From NCBI GenBank assembly GCA_016271365.2, contig CM057454.1, positions 696,151,501-696,215,500 of the forward strand: a DNA stretch of 64,000 nt, given 5' to 3'. Of this stretch, positions 43,346 to 54,437 are shown in pieces. The DNA comes from Neoceratodus forsteri (lineage: Eukaryota; Chordata; Ceratodontiformes; Ceratodontidae). How positions within the stretch are numbered: the first letter of the stretch is position 1; each line of letters opens with the position of its first letter. Both the position numbers and the translations under genes were made by a program. Below the pieces are notes generated by a model. The model worked only from the letters and a program-made list of their open reading frames with translations, searched no databases and was not told where the DNA came from.

Positions 43346-44798
43346 GGGCCCCATATTCAAAAGACCCAGGCTGCATTGTGCAAGTGCCTGCGCCGTGCAA
43401 CTGTGATGCGCTGTCCCAGAATAATGGCATATTCAGAAGATACACTGTGAGATGTGATCACGCTGACTATCCTGAACATGCTCGATTGTGCAATGGGAGA
43501 TACGTGGCATGGCAGGTGACTTGAGCCCAATCCAGAGCATGGGGAAATGTGTGATAGGTGGCCACATGTGCTGTGCACAAATTTGCAATATTTATCCAGG
43601 ATATACAAATGGCCTCATTGCACATTCCGACTCCCATTTCCCTCATGCACAGCTCATTGCTGGAATGTACGCAGGCCATTTGCGTACCCTCAGGCTTGCT
43701 CAGTTCCAGCTTTGAAGGGCACCTCACCACACCACAAAGGTGAACAGGAGGTATTGCAGCCTAGCAGGCAGGTGTGCTGGAATCTTTGTGTGGGTGGGTG
43801 AACTGCATTGGCCTGGGTACAGTGCTACTACCAATAGCCATATGCAGGTCTGGACTGGGGCACAGGGGCCCACCTGGCAAGCAACAGGGGAGGGCAAAGG
43901 ATGACACAGTCTCGTCAGTATACCCCATGGATGTGACACACCAACTCTGTATGCAGTGTACAGTTACCTACAGTGCCCCACACACCCCTGTATGAGAGGA
44001 ACATGGTGATAACTGCAAGAAATAGCAGTGTGTAGAGAATGACCAGGTACCCTAGTGAGTGGGTTCCACCTGTGTCCACCTATGGTGTGCCATCATGGGT
44101 GTGTGCCACAGGTCAGTCCCTGTTCTGTGCCAGGCTACCACATGTACCACCAGGGTACCTGGGCACAGTTGCCCCAGACATCACCCTGGGTGCATGCCAC
44201 CACCTGTTGATGCCCTGCAGGCCACATAGATGCAGGCCATGGCCCCTGGTAGATGTGCTGCAGTGTGGCTATCTGCTCTGCTAGTTTGCTGGGAGGCACC
44301 CAACAGCACTGGCATGTGGCAGCTGTGTGTCTATGTGGCAGCTGCAGCATAGGGGATGGCCTCTCTGGGTGGTGCCCATGGTGTGCCACCACATGTGGCT
44401 TTGTGTACTTCTGTCCTGGCATGACTGCCGTGTATGGGTACCTGGAGCACATCCTAGTGCACCTCCAAGGGCTGTCTCAGGATGGCCTGTCTGAAGTTTC
44501 ATGGCCTTTCTGTGGATGGTTGACTGATTTAGGCCATCCTGTTGTCTACATATCTTTGTGTAGCACATTTCTGGGATATGCAGCAGATGTGCTGTACATT
44601 TTGGCTGAATATAGGGATATGTAGCATATTCATGTACCCGCCCCCTTTTTTTGCATTGCATACTTTGTTTCTGCATGATCGTGCATTCGTAAATGCACAA
44701 CACATCTCTCCCTTTTGAATATTGTGCTTCCGCACAATTTCTGGGATGCGCCACGCATCTCAATTATGGGCCATGCATCTCCTTTGAAAATGTGGGCC
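43346..44798. mobile_element. 1.45-kb TIR element flanked by AGT
   Basis: The ends are imperfect inverted repeats (GGGCCCCATATTCAAAAG and, reversed, GGCCCACATTTTCAAAGG). Both flanks show AGT directly outside (43343-43345 and 44799-44801), a 3-bp duplication as in PIF/Harbinger elements. The interior is GC-rich and full of CACATG-like phrases, giving open frames on both strands, none of which I can match to a transposase. Likely a non-autonomous element. Confidence 0.6.
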
Positions 44799-44801
44799 AG
44801 T

Positions 44802-45610
44802 ATCTTAACTAATCAATCTGAAGTGGCCATAGAACTATAAGGTCTAGAATGGCAAAGTAGTACCCTACGATATGCGATTACCAGTGATGATCTCATACTG
44901 GCATGCATGGTTCCATTGTCTGTGTTTGCCTGTACAACAGAATTATGGCTGAAAGGTTCAAATGTCATGTTTTTGGGTAGAGAATCAGTGTATCATTGTG
45001 TATGTCACACAGGCACAGGACAGCAGCCATTTTAGTACTTGGATATTTATTGGCTTCTCCTCATGTTTGATGATCCCACTAGGGTTAGATAACTGAGTGT
45101 AACCAAAGTTTGGTCATGCCTTAAAGCTTGATGAAATGGTGTGATTTTCAAAAATAGATTCATGGTTGTAATCAACAAAATTCAGTTACAGAAAAATTCC
45201 ACAAAAACCAGAATGTCAGGACCTTCTGTTTTTTATTACAGAAACCATTTTAACAATAAAACTGGATCTTTCCCTGCCTTTCATATATTCTTCCATCAAG
45301 TCAGCTGTAAATTTGTGGGAACTACAAACCCAAATGACAGACAGGTTGGACACTACTTTACATACTGTATGTCCTGCTGTTCTTGCCAAAACCTCAGTTG
45401 TTTCCTTCATGGAAACAGCTGAAGCACATCAAAGTAAGGTTCCTTACATATACAGAAGGAGAACAAAATGTTCAGTTTATGCTTTTTTGCACCCTTTTTC
45501 TAGCTATCTAGTCAGGTATAGCACATAGTAGTTGGTTTAGGGCATGTAAGGTTTTGTTGTTCACTGATGTTTTTTCTAAAGACTGGTTTCTGGGTGCTCT
45601 GGTTTTGGCA
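44802..45610. other. Gene-free stretch
   Basis: About 800 bp between the TIR element and the Ngaro element. No gene or repeat family was recognised; a 93-codon open frame (45141-45422) has no supporting feature. Confidence 0.5.
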
Positions 45611-45825
45611 GGGACAATGGAGTTTGCCCTCTAAGGGGCAGACCAGGTTGTCCTGGAGCACCCCTTCCCTCTGTCATGGAATGGTAGTGCTCAGGAGGGA
45701 AGGGGAAGGAAGGGGAGGGGCTAAGGACCAGAACAAAGGACAGGTAACAGGAAAGGGAGGGGCGAAGGGTGGTACATAAGGGACAACACAAGGGTGCCTC
45801 AGCCACTTTTTGCTGGAGTTTTGAT
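45611..45825 (+). repeat. Ngaro split repeat A1
   Basis: About 215 bp at the left end repeated at 53744-53962 as A2, with roughly ten visible differences, so the two are close to 95 percent identical by eye. It starts at the GGGACAATG core and ends in the CTTTTTGCTGGAGTTT phrase. Confidence 0.9.
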
Positions 45826-45935
45826 TTGCATCAACTACAGCACGTCAGATTGGCATATTCTTTTGAGGTTTGTTCACCAGGAGAGAGTAGGAAACAAACA
45901 ACTGATTTGTAGGAGAAAATGTGAAGTTGTTTTTA

Positions 45936-45938
<3 letters not shown>

Positions 45939-45987
<49 letters not shown>
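45939..45987. repeat. TA microsatellite
   Basis: An uninterrupted TA repeat of about 23 units in the Ngaro 5' region. It is a simple repeat; the Ile/Tyr-rich open frames over it are meaningless. Confidence 0.95.
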
Positions 45988-45990
<3 letters not shown>

Positions 45991-46440
45991 GAGAATGAAG
46001 GTTTGCAGTATGCAGTAGAGGAATATAGTTTGGATAGATTAGGGCAAAGAGATAGGATGCAATACAGGGTGAAACAGGGAATTGTGGATATAGCTGTGTA
46101 AAAAAAAGAAGGAAGGAGGAAGGGGGAGGAAAGAGACAAAGAAGAGCTGGTAGGGGTTTATGACTGTTAAAAGACCATTTTAGAACTCTACTGTGGGTAC
46201 CTTAATAAGTCTGTAATTAGTTGTTTAACAGTCACTGTGGTTTAATTGTAAGGATAGGGTATGGGATAAAACAAATTGTAAAAGGCAGGGCAGGTATGCT
46301 AGGAGGAATGGGGCCCCCACACAGAGGAGGGCTGCAATAGCGTTAATGGCCAGGAATGAAAGGGACCGCATGGTGGCTGTGGTGAAAGGTTTCCCCTAAT
46401 TTTGGAGTTCCAATTGCCTTGTTTGTCTGTTGGTTGGCTG

Positions 46441-47325
46441 GTGAAGCACTGGTAGGCCTGGAAGGGGCCTGGAGATAAAAGGAGTGAGATTCGGGACCAC
46501 TCGGCATGATGTCACACGCCGCGTGGGGACTGGGGAGAAGTTTCCACTTGATCTGTGCTGTTTTGCAGCTTTTCTGTGGCCAATTTTGTGGTGCAATGAC
46601 AAAAGGAGTAGGCCTGGGGGTAAGCAAGAGGTCCTGAGGCAGAAGGGGAGAGATCGCGATCCAGGACCACGCGGCGTGATGTCACATGTCGCGTGGGGGT
46701 TCGTGAGGAAGTTTTTCCTTTGTTTCTGTGCTGTTGGGTCATTGGTGGCCTTTTTTCATTGAGAAGGCAAAAAGCAGCAGGGCTGGAAGAGGCCCTGGGG
46801 GCAGAAGGGAGTGAGCGGCGACCTGGGACCACACGGCATGACGTCACACACCACGTGGTGGTGGCAGTAAAGCCTTGACCCCCCCCTTTTGTTGGCTGCT
46901 TGCTAGGCTTTTGGTTGCTGTCAGAGGGAGAAGGCTGGAAAAGGACCTGAAGGAGGGGGATGAGAGGCCTTTTCAACGACCGTGCAGCGTGACATCACAC
47001 GCTGTGTGGTGGCCACGAGGGAAACCCCTCCCCCCTTTTTGTGGGAGGTCGACGGTGTGGAGCCTGGTGGTTTTGCCTAGCGCAGGCCAGAAAGTTACTC
47101 ATTTCCTGGGAGAAAGCTCCAGGAAAAAGGCCAGCAGAGCTTGACGCTTTCAGGGCAGCAGCAGTGCCTCGAAGGAGTACAGGGGGGTAAAGCGAGGCAT
47201 GTGGGGGATACAAAGGGGGGACTTATTGGTTGGTGAGACAGGGGCCAGCAGGAGGGGGCCCTGCAGCAAAATGCAGAGCGGAAGCATGGCGCGACCATGC
47301 GGCATGACGTCACATGGGGCGGAGC
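46441..47325 (+). repeat. Ngaro 5' tandem repeats with CRE-like palindromes
   Basis: A palindromic block of the type ACGGC.TGACGTCACAC..CGTGG recurs at about 46501, 46670, 46831, 46981 and 47296. Spacing is 150-170 bp, with one interval about twice that. Between the blocks lie related phrases (GGCCTGGAAGGGGCC, AGAAGGGAG). Two units keep a full TGACGTCA, the consensus of the cAMP-response element, and unit 3 has CACGTGG. This could act as an internal promoter or enhancer. Confidence 0.8.
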
Positions 47326-47882
47326 CGCACAACATGCAAGGGTGGGGGATCTGAATAAGAAGGCCAGCAGGGGGGAAGAAGAGGCAGTGAGACAAGGAGG
47401 TGAGCAGGAGCCACAAGTGGAGACTGGCTCACAAAAATTGGGAGCACGAGTGTGCTGGGGGCAATGCACACCAGCGGGGCGAGGGTAGATGTCAGGAAAA
47501 AGGGGCTAGCCCCTCAAGGGACATTTTTTGCCATAATTAACAGCAAATAGGGGAGCTTAACGGTGCAGACTGGGTGACCTGTGCAGACTGTGTGGCCAAG
47601 TGGTTACAGCACTCCACTACGATAAAATTACCTTGGGGCCAGTGAAGAGGCCAAAGGGGGGGTGAGTGGCCCACGTAGCATGGGGTCCCTCGTGATGGAC
47701 ATGGCAAGGAGCAGCCAAGGGACCAGGTGACCTATCGAGCAGTATGGAGACCTTTACTGGGGGCCTGACTGGTCGTATGCATGGCATGAGGGACAGAAGG
47801 AGACGTTACAAATATGAGATATATACAATTAATTCTGCTTTTTCTTCCCGTAGTTGTCTTCACGGAGCAAAGAAAGAAGGAC

Positions 47883-49213
47883 ATGGCGCCAAGGAAGAGC
47901 AGGCCATCAAAGGAAGACACTTACAGGGCTATAACTGAATCGGCAGAGAAAGCCAACAGAATGTGGGAACTGGGGGAGGGGGACGAACCAGGGAGACCTG
48001 GGGAAAAGAGAAAAGCAGGCCCGGAAAAAGGTGGCAGAGGGAAATGACCAGCTGTAGGGCCACGCAGTCCCACTAGGGTGCCACCACTGGGAGTGGGACC
48101 CGCCAAGGTGACTGATCCAGTACCTCTGCAGCCTACAGACTCGGTGACACCAGTACCTCCCCCCAATCAAGATAGGATCTCCCTGGCTGAACCCGGACCA
48201 GATCCCTAGAATGTGATGTTCCCTCCGCAACCCCTAGTAGTTCACCCTCCTCCTCAACTGCAGGGAGAAACAAGGGGACACTTGGAAGACTCCAGGCAGC
48301 AAGGACCGGACAAGGTTACAGGTAATGCATCCATCACAGTGGGGGACAGTATAAAAGAATACATAGGTCAAATTGTGTCGGCGCTGGGAACAGGAGGTCT
48401 AGGGCAGATGGAATCGGCTCTGGCAGAGATTAGGGTGGAGAAGGAGGTACCGGGCAAAAATGAAGGTTGTACAGAGAGAGAAGGAAAAGGTACAATGGAG
48501 ATAGGTGCACCTGGGATGAGGATAGGTGAGCATGTGCCACTGGCCACAAAGGAAAAAATATGGAAAGGGGAGTATGTGGATATATTCACTTTGGTGAGCC
48601 AGGAAGCAGCAGCCAAGTATGAGGAAACTGAAGGCATAGGAAAAAGGGAAATGGCAGCAGTGATAGTGCTATTAGGGAAGAAGGAGGATGACAAGTTCGT
48701 AAAAAGGAAGACTTGGGATGGGTGGTTCGTAGGTTTTGCCACTTTCTTAGCCATCATACTGGAAAAAATACCCGAGCTAGGCATCCCGCTCATCACTTAT
48801 TCCTTGATAATATGGAGGGCAAAAGCAAAGGGGGTGGGTGGTTATAATATGATGAGTTTTTCGGCAGAAATGGCAACATTCGGGGACATGAGATGGGGAC
48901 ACTGCTAGCCAGATTTATGGACCCATTACGAACAGATCAGTCCACACCTGAAGGTGAATGGGGAAAAAAGGGGGCTATGCCCCAGAGATGCTGCTGGGCT
49001 TACAACAGGGCTTTTTGCTCATGGCCTCAATGCCATTTCCGGCATGCTTGTTCAAAATGCTGGGGAGGGCACCCAGCAAGTAGATGTAGAACGACATGGG
49101 CCCAAGGGGCACAGGGGCATGGGGTCAAGGGTCAGGTCAACAGTATTTTCGAGAAGGCCAGGGCTTTAGAGGGCAGACATGGAACAGGGGAGGGAGGGGT
49201 AGGGGGAACATGA
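47883..49213 (+). pseudogene. Ngaro gag-like ORF1 with zinc-knuckle-like C-terminus
   Basis: ATG at 47883 (MAPRKSRPSKED), preceded by a pyrimidine-rich tract ending CCCGTAG. The frame has a TGA at 48045-48047, a Pro-rich segment and a TAG at 48207-48209. The conserved gag-like part follows (about 48540-48890: VPLATKEKIWKGEYVDIF, KRKTWDGWFVGFATF, IPELGIPLITYSLIIWRA). A frameshift near 48900 leads to a Cys/His-rich end (CCWAYNRAFCSW, CHFRHACSKCWGGHPASRC, about 48988-49090). Structural function is inferred from the family. Confidence 0.8.
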
Positions 49214-49289
49214 GTAGAGGGGGTCAGAATCACTGAGAGAAGAAACATTGCACAAAACAAGGGGGAGGGGCAGGGGAGAATTAACAGGG

Positions 49290-50230
49290 GCATGACAGGG
49301 ACCAGTTTGGGATGGCCAGAACCCCCATCAGCTTAGTGGCATGGACAGCCTGTTTGGATGGATATCCGAACACAAACGTCCGGAATATGATTATAGGAGG
49401 TTTTAACACAGGGTTTTCACTGCAGTGTGGGGGGCTCAGACAAGTGAGAGAGGTGAGCAACCTGAGGACAGTGAAAGAAAAGGCAGCAGGGAGGGTAGAA
49501 GGCCCATTTGACACCCCTCCATTGTGGAACATGCAGATTTCACCATTAGGTTTGGTACCCAAGAAACAAGAAGGGGAATACAGGGTGATCCACCACCTGT
49601 CCTATCTGGAAGGGGACTCGGTGAATGATTTCATCAGTGAGGAGCATAGTATGGTGACATGTGACATTAGAGGATGCAGTCCAGATAATCCATGCCACAG
49701 AGGATGCATGGATGGCAAAAGCAGACATTGAGTCCGCTTTCAGACTGCTGCCAGTTAGGAGAGAAGACTGGGATTTATTGGGTTTTAAAATTGGGGGCCA
49801 GTATTATTTTGACAAAGCAATGCCAATGGGATGTTCCATAGCATGTGCGATGTTGAGGCATTCAGCACCTGTTTGCAGTGGATATTCCAAGAAAAAATGG
49901 GTTATAGGATGGTCATCCATTATTTGGGTGATTTTCTTTTCATTGGGAGGGTAAAAAGAGAGACACAGAGGATGCTGGGTAAGTTTCAGGAGTTGTGCCA
50001 GGAGCTAGGGGTTCCACTGGCACCAGAAAAAACAGAAGGGCCCAACAGGGTGATGGAGTTCCAGGGGATTGAGATAGATGCCCTGAATGAAATATATAGA
50101 CTACCGGACAAAAAAGTAAGTAAATTGAAGAAACTGATTCAAGTACACACCTGCAGGAGAAGGGTACAACTAAAACTAGTGCAGCAGGTACTGGGGAATC
50201 TGAACTTCACCTGCAGGGCCATCGGACCAA
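49290..50230 (+). pseudogene. Ngaro reverse transcriptase
   Basis: The first frame has DGYPN, PPLWNMQISPLGLVPKK (about 49516) and YRVIHHLSYLEGDSVNDFI. The next has AKADIESAFRLLPV (about 49718), LLGFKIGGQYYFDKAMPMGCSIACA. The third has HYLGDFLF, with the catalytic YLDD read as YLGD at 49921-49932, and FQGIEIDALNEIYRLP. Frameshifts near 49680 and 49850 and the Asp-to-Gly change disable it. The motif style is that of tyrosine-recombinase retrotransposons. Confidence 0.88.
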
Positions 50231-50897
50231 GAAGGGCATTCACAAGGAGGTTAGCTAGGGCTACAGCAGGGGTCACCAGACCACATCACTGGATGGACTT
50301 GACACAAGATGTCAGGGAGGATTTTAAAATATGTGAAGAATTCCTTAAGGAGTATAATGGGTGCTCTTTCTGGCAAGAGGAATGGCTGTACAACACAGAC
50401 CTCAACCTCTATACAGACGTGGCTGGGGGGCTAGGCATGGGGGGTCACCTGAGGGGTAGGTGGTTTGCAGAACCATGGCCTGCCAGCTGGGTGAGGGATG
50501 GAAGAGTGAGAGATATAACACTACTGGAGATCATGCCCATATGGGCATGTACATTGGTCTCGGGGAGGACCTACAGGATCAGAAAGTGACATTTTGGAGT
50601 GACAATAGAGCAGTGGTGGATGTGCTAAACAACGGGAGTCAGGTCAGATACAGTCATGCAGGTACTACGACGTTTGGTGTTAAGGGCTTTGCAGCTGAAC
50701 ATGTCATTCAGAGCAAAACACATAGAAGGGTACACAATGCTCTGGCTGACAGCCTTCCCCGTCTGCAGTTGGACCGTTTCCAGAGGCTGGCACCAGCAGC
50801 GGTGGAACTAAAAATGCCCATACCAATGAACATCTGGGATGCTGGCAAGAAGGAGCAGAACTGCTGTTTCGCAGCTCATGGGCACCTCAGACTCTGA
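50231..50897 (+). pseudogene. Ngaro RNase H domain
   Basis: Continuing from the RT, LYTDVAGGLGMGG (about 50410) supplies the first Asp, ITLLEIMPIWA (50517) the Glu and FWSDNRAVVDVLN (50592) the next Asp. VHNALADSLPRLQ (50730) corresponds to the last conserved segment. The frame shifts near 50580. This domain removes RNA from the hybrid during reverse transcription. Confidence 0.83.
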
Positions 50898-50899
50898 GG

Positions 50900-51745
50900 G
50901 CCTATGATGGGGCCTGGCGAGTGTTTCAAACATTCAGAGCAGAGCACCAGATGGAGGTAAGTGGGCCACTCACAGTGGAACAGCTGGGAATGTTCACTGT
51001 GGAGCAATGGCAGAAAGGGACCGCCCACACCACAATGGGAGTTTATCTTGCAGGGATTAGTGTTATCTGCAGCCTAAAAGGGTGGAATGATCTGACAAAG
51101 TCACCGCTTCATCAGGAGAATGATGCTGGGATGGGGCAGGTTGAAACGTGGGCCAGGAGATAATAGGAGGCCAATAGGGGAGCAGTGGCTAATAAGGCTA
51201 AAAGAGGTGCTCCCTGTAATATGCAGATCAAAGGCTGAGGCCCAGCTATTTCACACGATTTATGTGATAATATTTGCGGGGGCTATGAAAGTGAGTGAGG
51301 TGGTAGGCCATGGGAACGAAGACAAGGAAGGAGGTTTGGAATGGGACGATGTGAGTTGGGGGGGGGTGAAAGAGATATGGATCAAGCTCAGGAGGTCAAA
51401 AAGGACCAGAAAGGGCAAGGTTGCATGGTAACACTGAAAGGGCAAGCAGAGATTGCGATATGCCCAGTGCAGGCTCTGTGGGTTTTTGCTGCAGAGCGGG
51501 TGACCAGGATGGGAAAGCTATTTGTACATGGTGACAGAAAAAGGGTCACTGGCTATCAAGTCACAGCAGTGCTGAAAAAGGACATGCAATTTATGGGGGA
51601 GGATCCAGCTAATTACTCATCCCATTCCCTATGGATTGGGGCTGCCTCACAGTGAGCAGCAATGGGGGAACCCATGAAGGACATTTTGGAAAAAGGGCGC
51701 TGGTGGTCAGCCAGTTATAAGAGAAACATCAGAGCACTGAAGTAA
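50900..51745 (+). pseudogene. Ngaro tyrosine recombinase
   Basis: The N-terminal core-binding part contains LTVEQLGMFTVEQWQKGTAHTTMGVYLAGIS (about 50970). The catalytic domain shows FAGAMKVSEVVG (51273), where the box-I Arg is Lys (51288-51290), and SSHSLWIGAAS (51617), where the box-II Arg is Trp at 51632-51634 although His is kept. The nucleophile Tyr is present in GRWWSASYKR (51716-51718) after an in-frame TGA at 51652-51654. The enzyme would integrate a circular DNA copy. It is dead through three lesions and frameshifts. Confidence 0.88.
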
Positions 51746-51932
51746 AAAAAAAGAGAGGAAAAGGAAAAGTGTGGTACAGAAGGTGGTGCTCCCTACAGGG
51801 GAGCATAGGGAAGGGGGGGAAGTTGGGGGGGGCAAAAGAAAGGAAAGACTTGGGGGATAATTTCAAATTAAATATTAAGAGTATGTGTAAATTAATTAAT
51901 TTTCTTTGCACCCCATAGGTAGAGGGAGGATC

Positions 51933-53391
51933 ATGGAAGTCTGGATCTGCGGCCATTCCTATATTTATTGGGCTGGAAAAAGAGCAGAGAAGAAAGCTGG
52001 GGGAAAGCAGCTGTACCAGGATGTAAGACAGTGTAGGCTGGTATGGTACGGCATACAGGGGATGAGATGGGCACAGCTCCTTCCCGTGTTGAAGGAACTC
52101 AAGGGACAGTGGCCCAGTCCAGGCCTAATCATTATACATCTAGGGGGCAATGACCTGGCGGGCAGACCATGGGTACACACATACTTAGAGATAAAAAGGG
52201 ACCTAGTGGCAATACGACAGTGGTGGTCTTGGGTGTGCCTTGCCTGGTCAGACATGATACCAAGAAGGTTTAGAGGTTAGAGGAATGGTCAAATGTATGG
52301 CAGCTTAGATTCAATGCTAAGAAGTGCAAGGTAATGCACCTGGGAAACAAAAACCCAGGGGAAGAGTACACAATGGGGGGTGAGATACTAACAACAACAA
52401 AAATGGAAAGGGACCTGGGGGTAGTCATATCAGATGACCTAAAGGTGGGCAAGCAATGTGAGAGGGCAGCGAGGAGGGCTGGGGGGATACTGGGATGCAT
52501 AGGAAGAGGCATCACCAGTAGAAAACAGGAAGCTATTATCCTCTGTACAGACAGCTAGTGAGACCCCATCTGGAGTACTCATGCAGTTCTGGAGACCCAA
52601 TCTCGCAAAGACATAGACAGGATGAAAGCTGTCCAGAGGAGGGCACTAAATGGTGCAGGGTCTGCACCGAAGACATATGAAGAGAGACTTAAGGAGCTTA
52701 ATATGTATAGCCTCAAGGAAAGGAGGGAGAGGGAGACATGACAGAAACTTTCAAGTACCTCAAGGGAATCAACAAAGTCCAAGAGGTGCATCTTTCAAAA
52801 AAAGAGGTGTGCAAGAACAAGGGGGCACAATTTGAAGATAGGGGCGGCCCAGAGGTAATTTAAGGAAGTATTTTTCACAGAGAGGGTTGTGGATGTATGG
52901 AACGGCCTTCCAGAGAGGTTGTGGAGTCAAAACAGTGGTGGAATTCAAGCATGCATGGGACAGTCATAAGGCAATTCTAGGGTTGGGGGTAGGAAGAAGT
53001 AGGCTGCTGGTTAACTAGGACCTGCAGCTTATCCATCAGGTAGGGAAATGGGCAGACTGGGTGGGCCAAGCAGTCCTTATCTGCCATCAAATTCTATGTT
53101 TCTATGTTTCTATGGAGACAGGAGCACAGCCACAGGGCGGTGAAGAGGGCCAGGAGAAAGATGAATAGAAGGGTGGGGACATTGATAAGGCAGATGGGGG
53201 GACAGGTGATACTGCGGGGGGTAGAAGAATGGGTGGAGGACTCCTACAGGTCAGATGGTGTGCACCTGTCGGATCTAGCCATAGACATGTTCAACACAGA
53301 AACAATGGGTTTCATAGAGGAATGGAGAAAACAGGAAAAAGCTGGTATAAAAAAAAGGGAAAAGGGGAAGAAAGGATCGTCCCTGAGGTAA
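51933..53391 (+). pseudogene. Ngaro SGNH hydrolase ORF, split by CR1 copy E
   Basis: ATG at 51933 gives MEVWICGHSYIYWA, where GHSY holds the position of block I. IIIHLGGNDLAG (about 52129) is block III. The frame continues to DMIPRR at 52270, is interrupted by about 845 bp of CR1, and resumes at about 53116 (RQEHSHRAVKRARRKMNRR) to block V, RSDGVHLSDLA (about 53252), ending at 53391. An SGNH hydrolase ORF is known from vertebrate Ngaro elements. The start follows a splice-acceptor-like TTTGCACCCCATAG. Confidence 0.85.
52271..53115 (+). mobile_element. CR1-type LINE copy E, 3' fragment
   Basis: About 845 bp, 5'-truncated shortly before the GGAATGGTC segment that lies past the FADD box, and ending in three TTTCTATG-type octamers (53092-53114). 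The C-terminal RT frame (ERDLGVVISDDLKVGKQC at about 52405) is broken by several small deletions. It splits the Ngaro SGNH gene and so arrived after the Ngaro element. Confidence 0.9.
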
Positions 53392-53461
53392 GGGAGAGTG
53401 ATACCCTAAGTATGGGGGGAAGCCAGCCATCCAACGCAAGCTGGAGACTGGCTAGTTTGGA

Positions 53462-53743
53462 AAAAGGGGGGGGGAGGAATAACACAAGAAGAGGAAGAAG
53501 AAAGCGGTCTCAGTTTTCACTGTTACCTAGAGAAAAAGGAGAAACAGAAGGCGCCCAGGTTTTCACCTGGGGAAGGGATAATCAGAGATTGATATGTGGA
53601 TGGAAATAAATGAAATTTCTGGAAATATGATAATAAAGAAATGGAAATGGAATATTGGTTTATGAATACAAATAAATTAATTGCCAATCTGAGCACAACA
53701 AACAATGGTCTCTGTATTTTGTGAGGGGAAAAGGGGGGAATCC
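53462..53743 (+). repeat. Ngaro split repeat B1
   Basis: About 280 bp from a G-rich, GAAGAAG-bearing start to GGGGGGAATCC, repeated at 54130-54428 as B2 with few differences. It is immediately followed by A2. Confidence 0.88.
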
Positions 53744-53962
53744 GGGACAATGGAGTTTTCCCTCTAAGGGGCAGACCAGGTTGTCCTGGTGCACCCTTTC
53801 CCTCTGTCATGGAATGGTAGTGCTCAGGAGGGGAGGGGGGAAGGAAGGGGAGGGGCTAAGAACCAGAACAAAGGACAGGTAACAGGAAAGGAAGGGGTGA
53901 AGGGTGGTACATAAGGGACAGCACAAGGGGGCCTCAGCCACTTTTTGCTGGAGTTTTTGATT
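53744..53962 (+). repeat. Ngaro split repeat A2
   Basis: Repeat of A1 (45611-45825), starting at the GGGACAATG core that abuts B1. Downstream to about 54130 is a short minisatellite with two copies of ACTGCCAAAGGTGGATGGCAGG near 54068 and 54108. Confidence 0.88.
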
Positions 53963-54129
53963 CTGCCCACCCACCCTACTAGACAGAGCAAGAGGAAAGA
54001 CAGTCAAAGGGGGATTGTCTGGTGAGTCTGTCAAGGTGGATGACAGATGAGTCCGGTTGGACAGTTTGGACTGCCAAAGGTGGATGGCAGGTGATGATAT
54101 GGTTGTGGACTGCCAAAGGTGGATGGCAG

Positions 54130-54437
54130 GGGGGGAGGGGGGAAGAAAAAAGGAATAACACAAGAAGAGGAAGAAGAAGAAGAAGAAAGAGGTTTCAGTT
54201 TTCACCGTTACCTAGCGGAAAAGGAGAAACAGAAGGCACCCAGGTTTTCACCTGGGGGAGGGATAATCAGAGATTGATATGTGGATGGAAATAAATGAAA
54301 TTTCTGGAAATATGATAAAGAAATGGAAATGGAATATTGGTTTATGAATATAAATAAATTAATTGCCAATCTGAGCACAACAACAAACAATGGTCTCTGT
54401 CTTTTGTGAGGGGAAAAGGGGGGAATCCGGGACAATG
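54130..54437 (+). repeat. Ngaro split repeat B2 and right end
   Basis: Repeat of B1, ending GGAATCC followed by GGGACAATG at 54429-54437. The core matches the left end of the element, as expected if a circular intermediate recombined at a short identical core. Confidence 0.88.

Larger units (their letters stand above)
45611..54437 (+). mobile_element. Ngaro-type tyrosine-recombinase retrotransposon
   Basis: An 8.8-kb element with split direct repeats in the order A1 (45611) - ORFs - B1 - A2 (53744) - B2 (ending 54437). The core GGGACAATG occurs at the left end, at the B1/A2 junction and at the right end. It encodes gag-like, RT/RNase H, tyrosine recombinase and SGNH hydrolase regions and has no integrase. 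Split repeats, recombinase and SGNH region together point to the Ngaro group rather than DIRS1. CR1 copy E is inserted within it. Confidence 0.9.

Noticed and set aside
43327..44763. Multiple open frames on both strands as a possible gene cluster
   Set aside because: They all lie inside one GC-rich TIR element, overlap in every frame and match no known protein.
45900..46140. Ile/Tyr-rich open frames on both strands
   Set aside because: They are translations of the TA microsatellite.
46343..47469. Several Pro/Ser-rich minus-strand open frames
   Set aside because: They lie antisense to the GC-rich tandem repeats of the Ngaro 5' region and repeat with the same period, so they are shadows of the DNA repeat.
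47580..47640. tRNA-like phrase GTGGCCAAGTGGTTACAGC
   Set aside because: It resembles a tRNA D-arm, but no anticodon arm, T-arm or acceptor stem follows. It may be a chance match.
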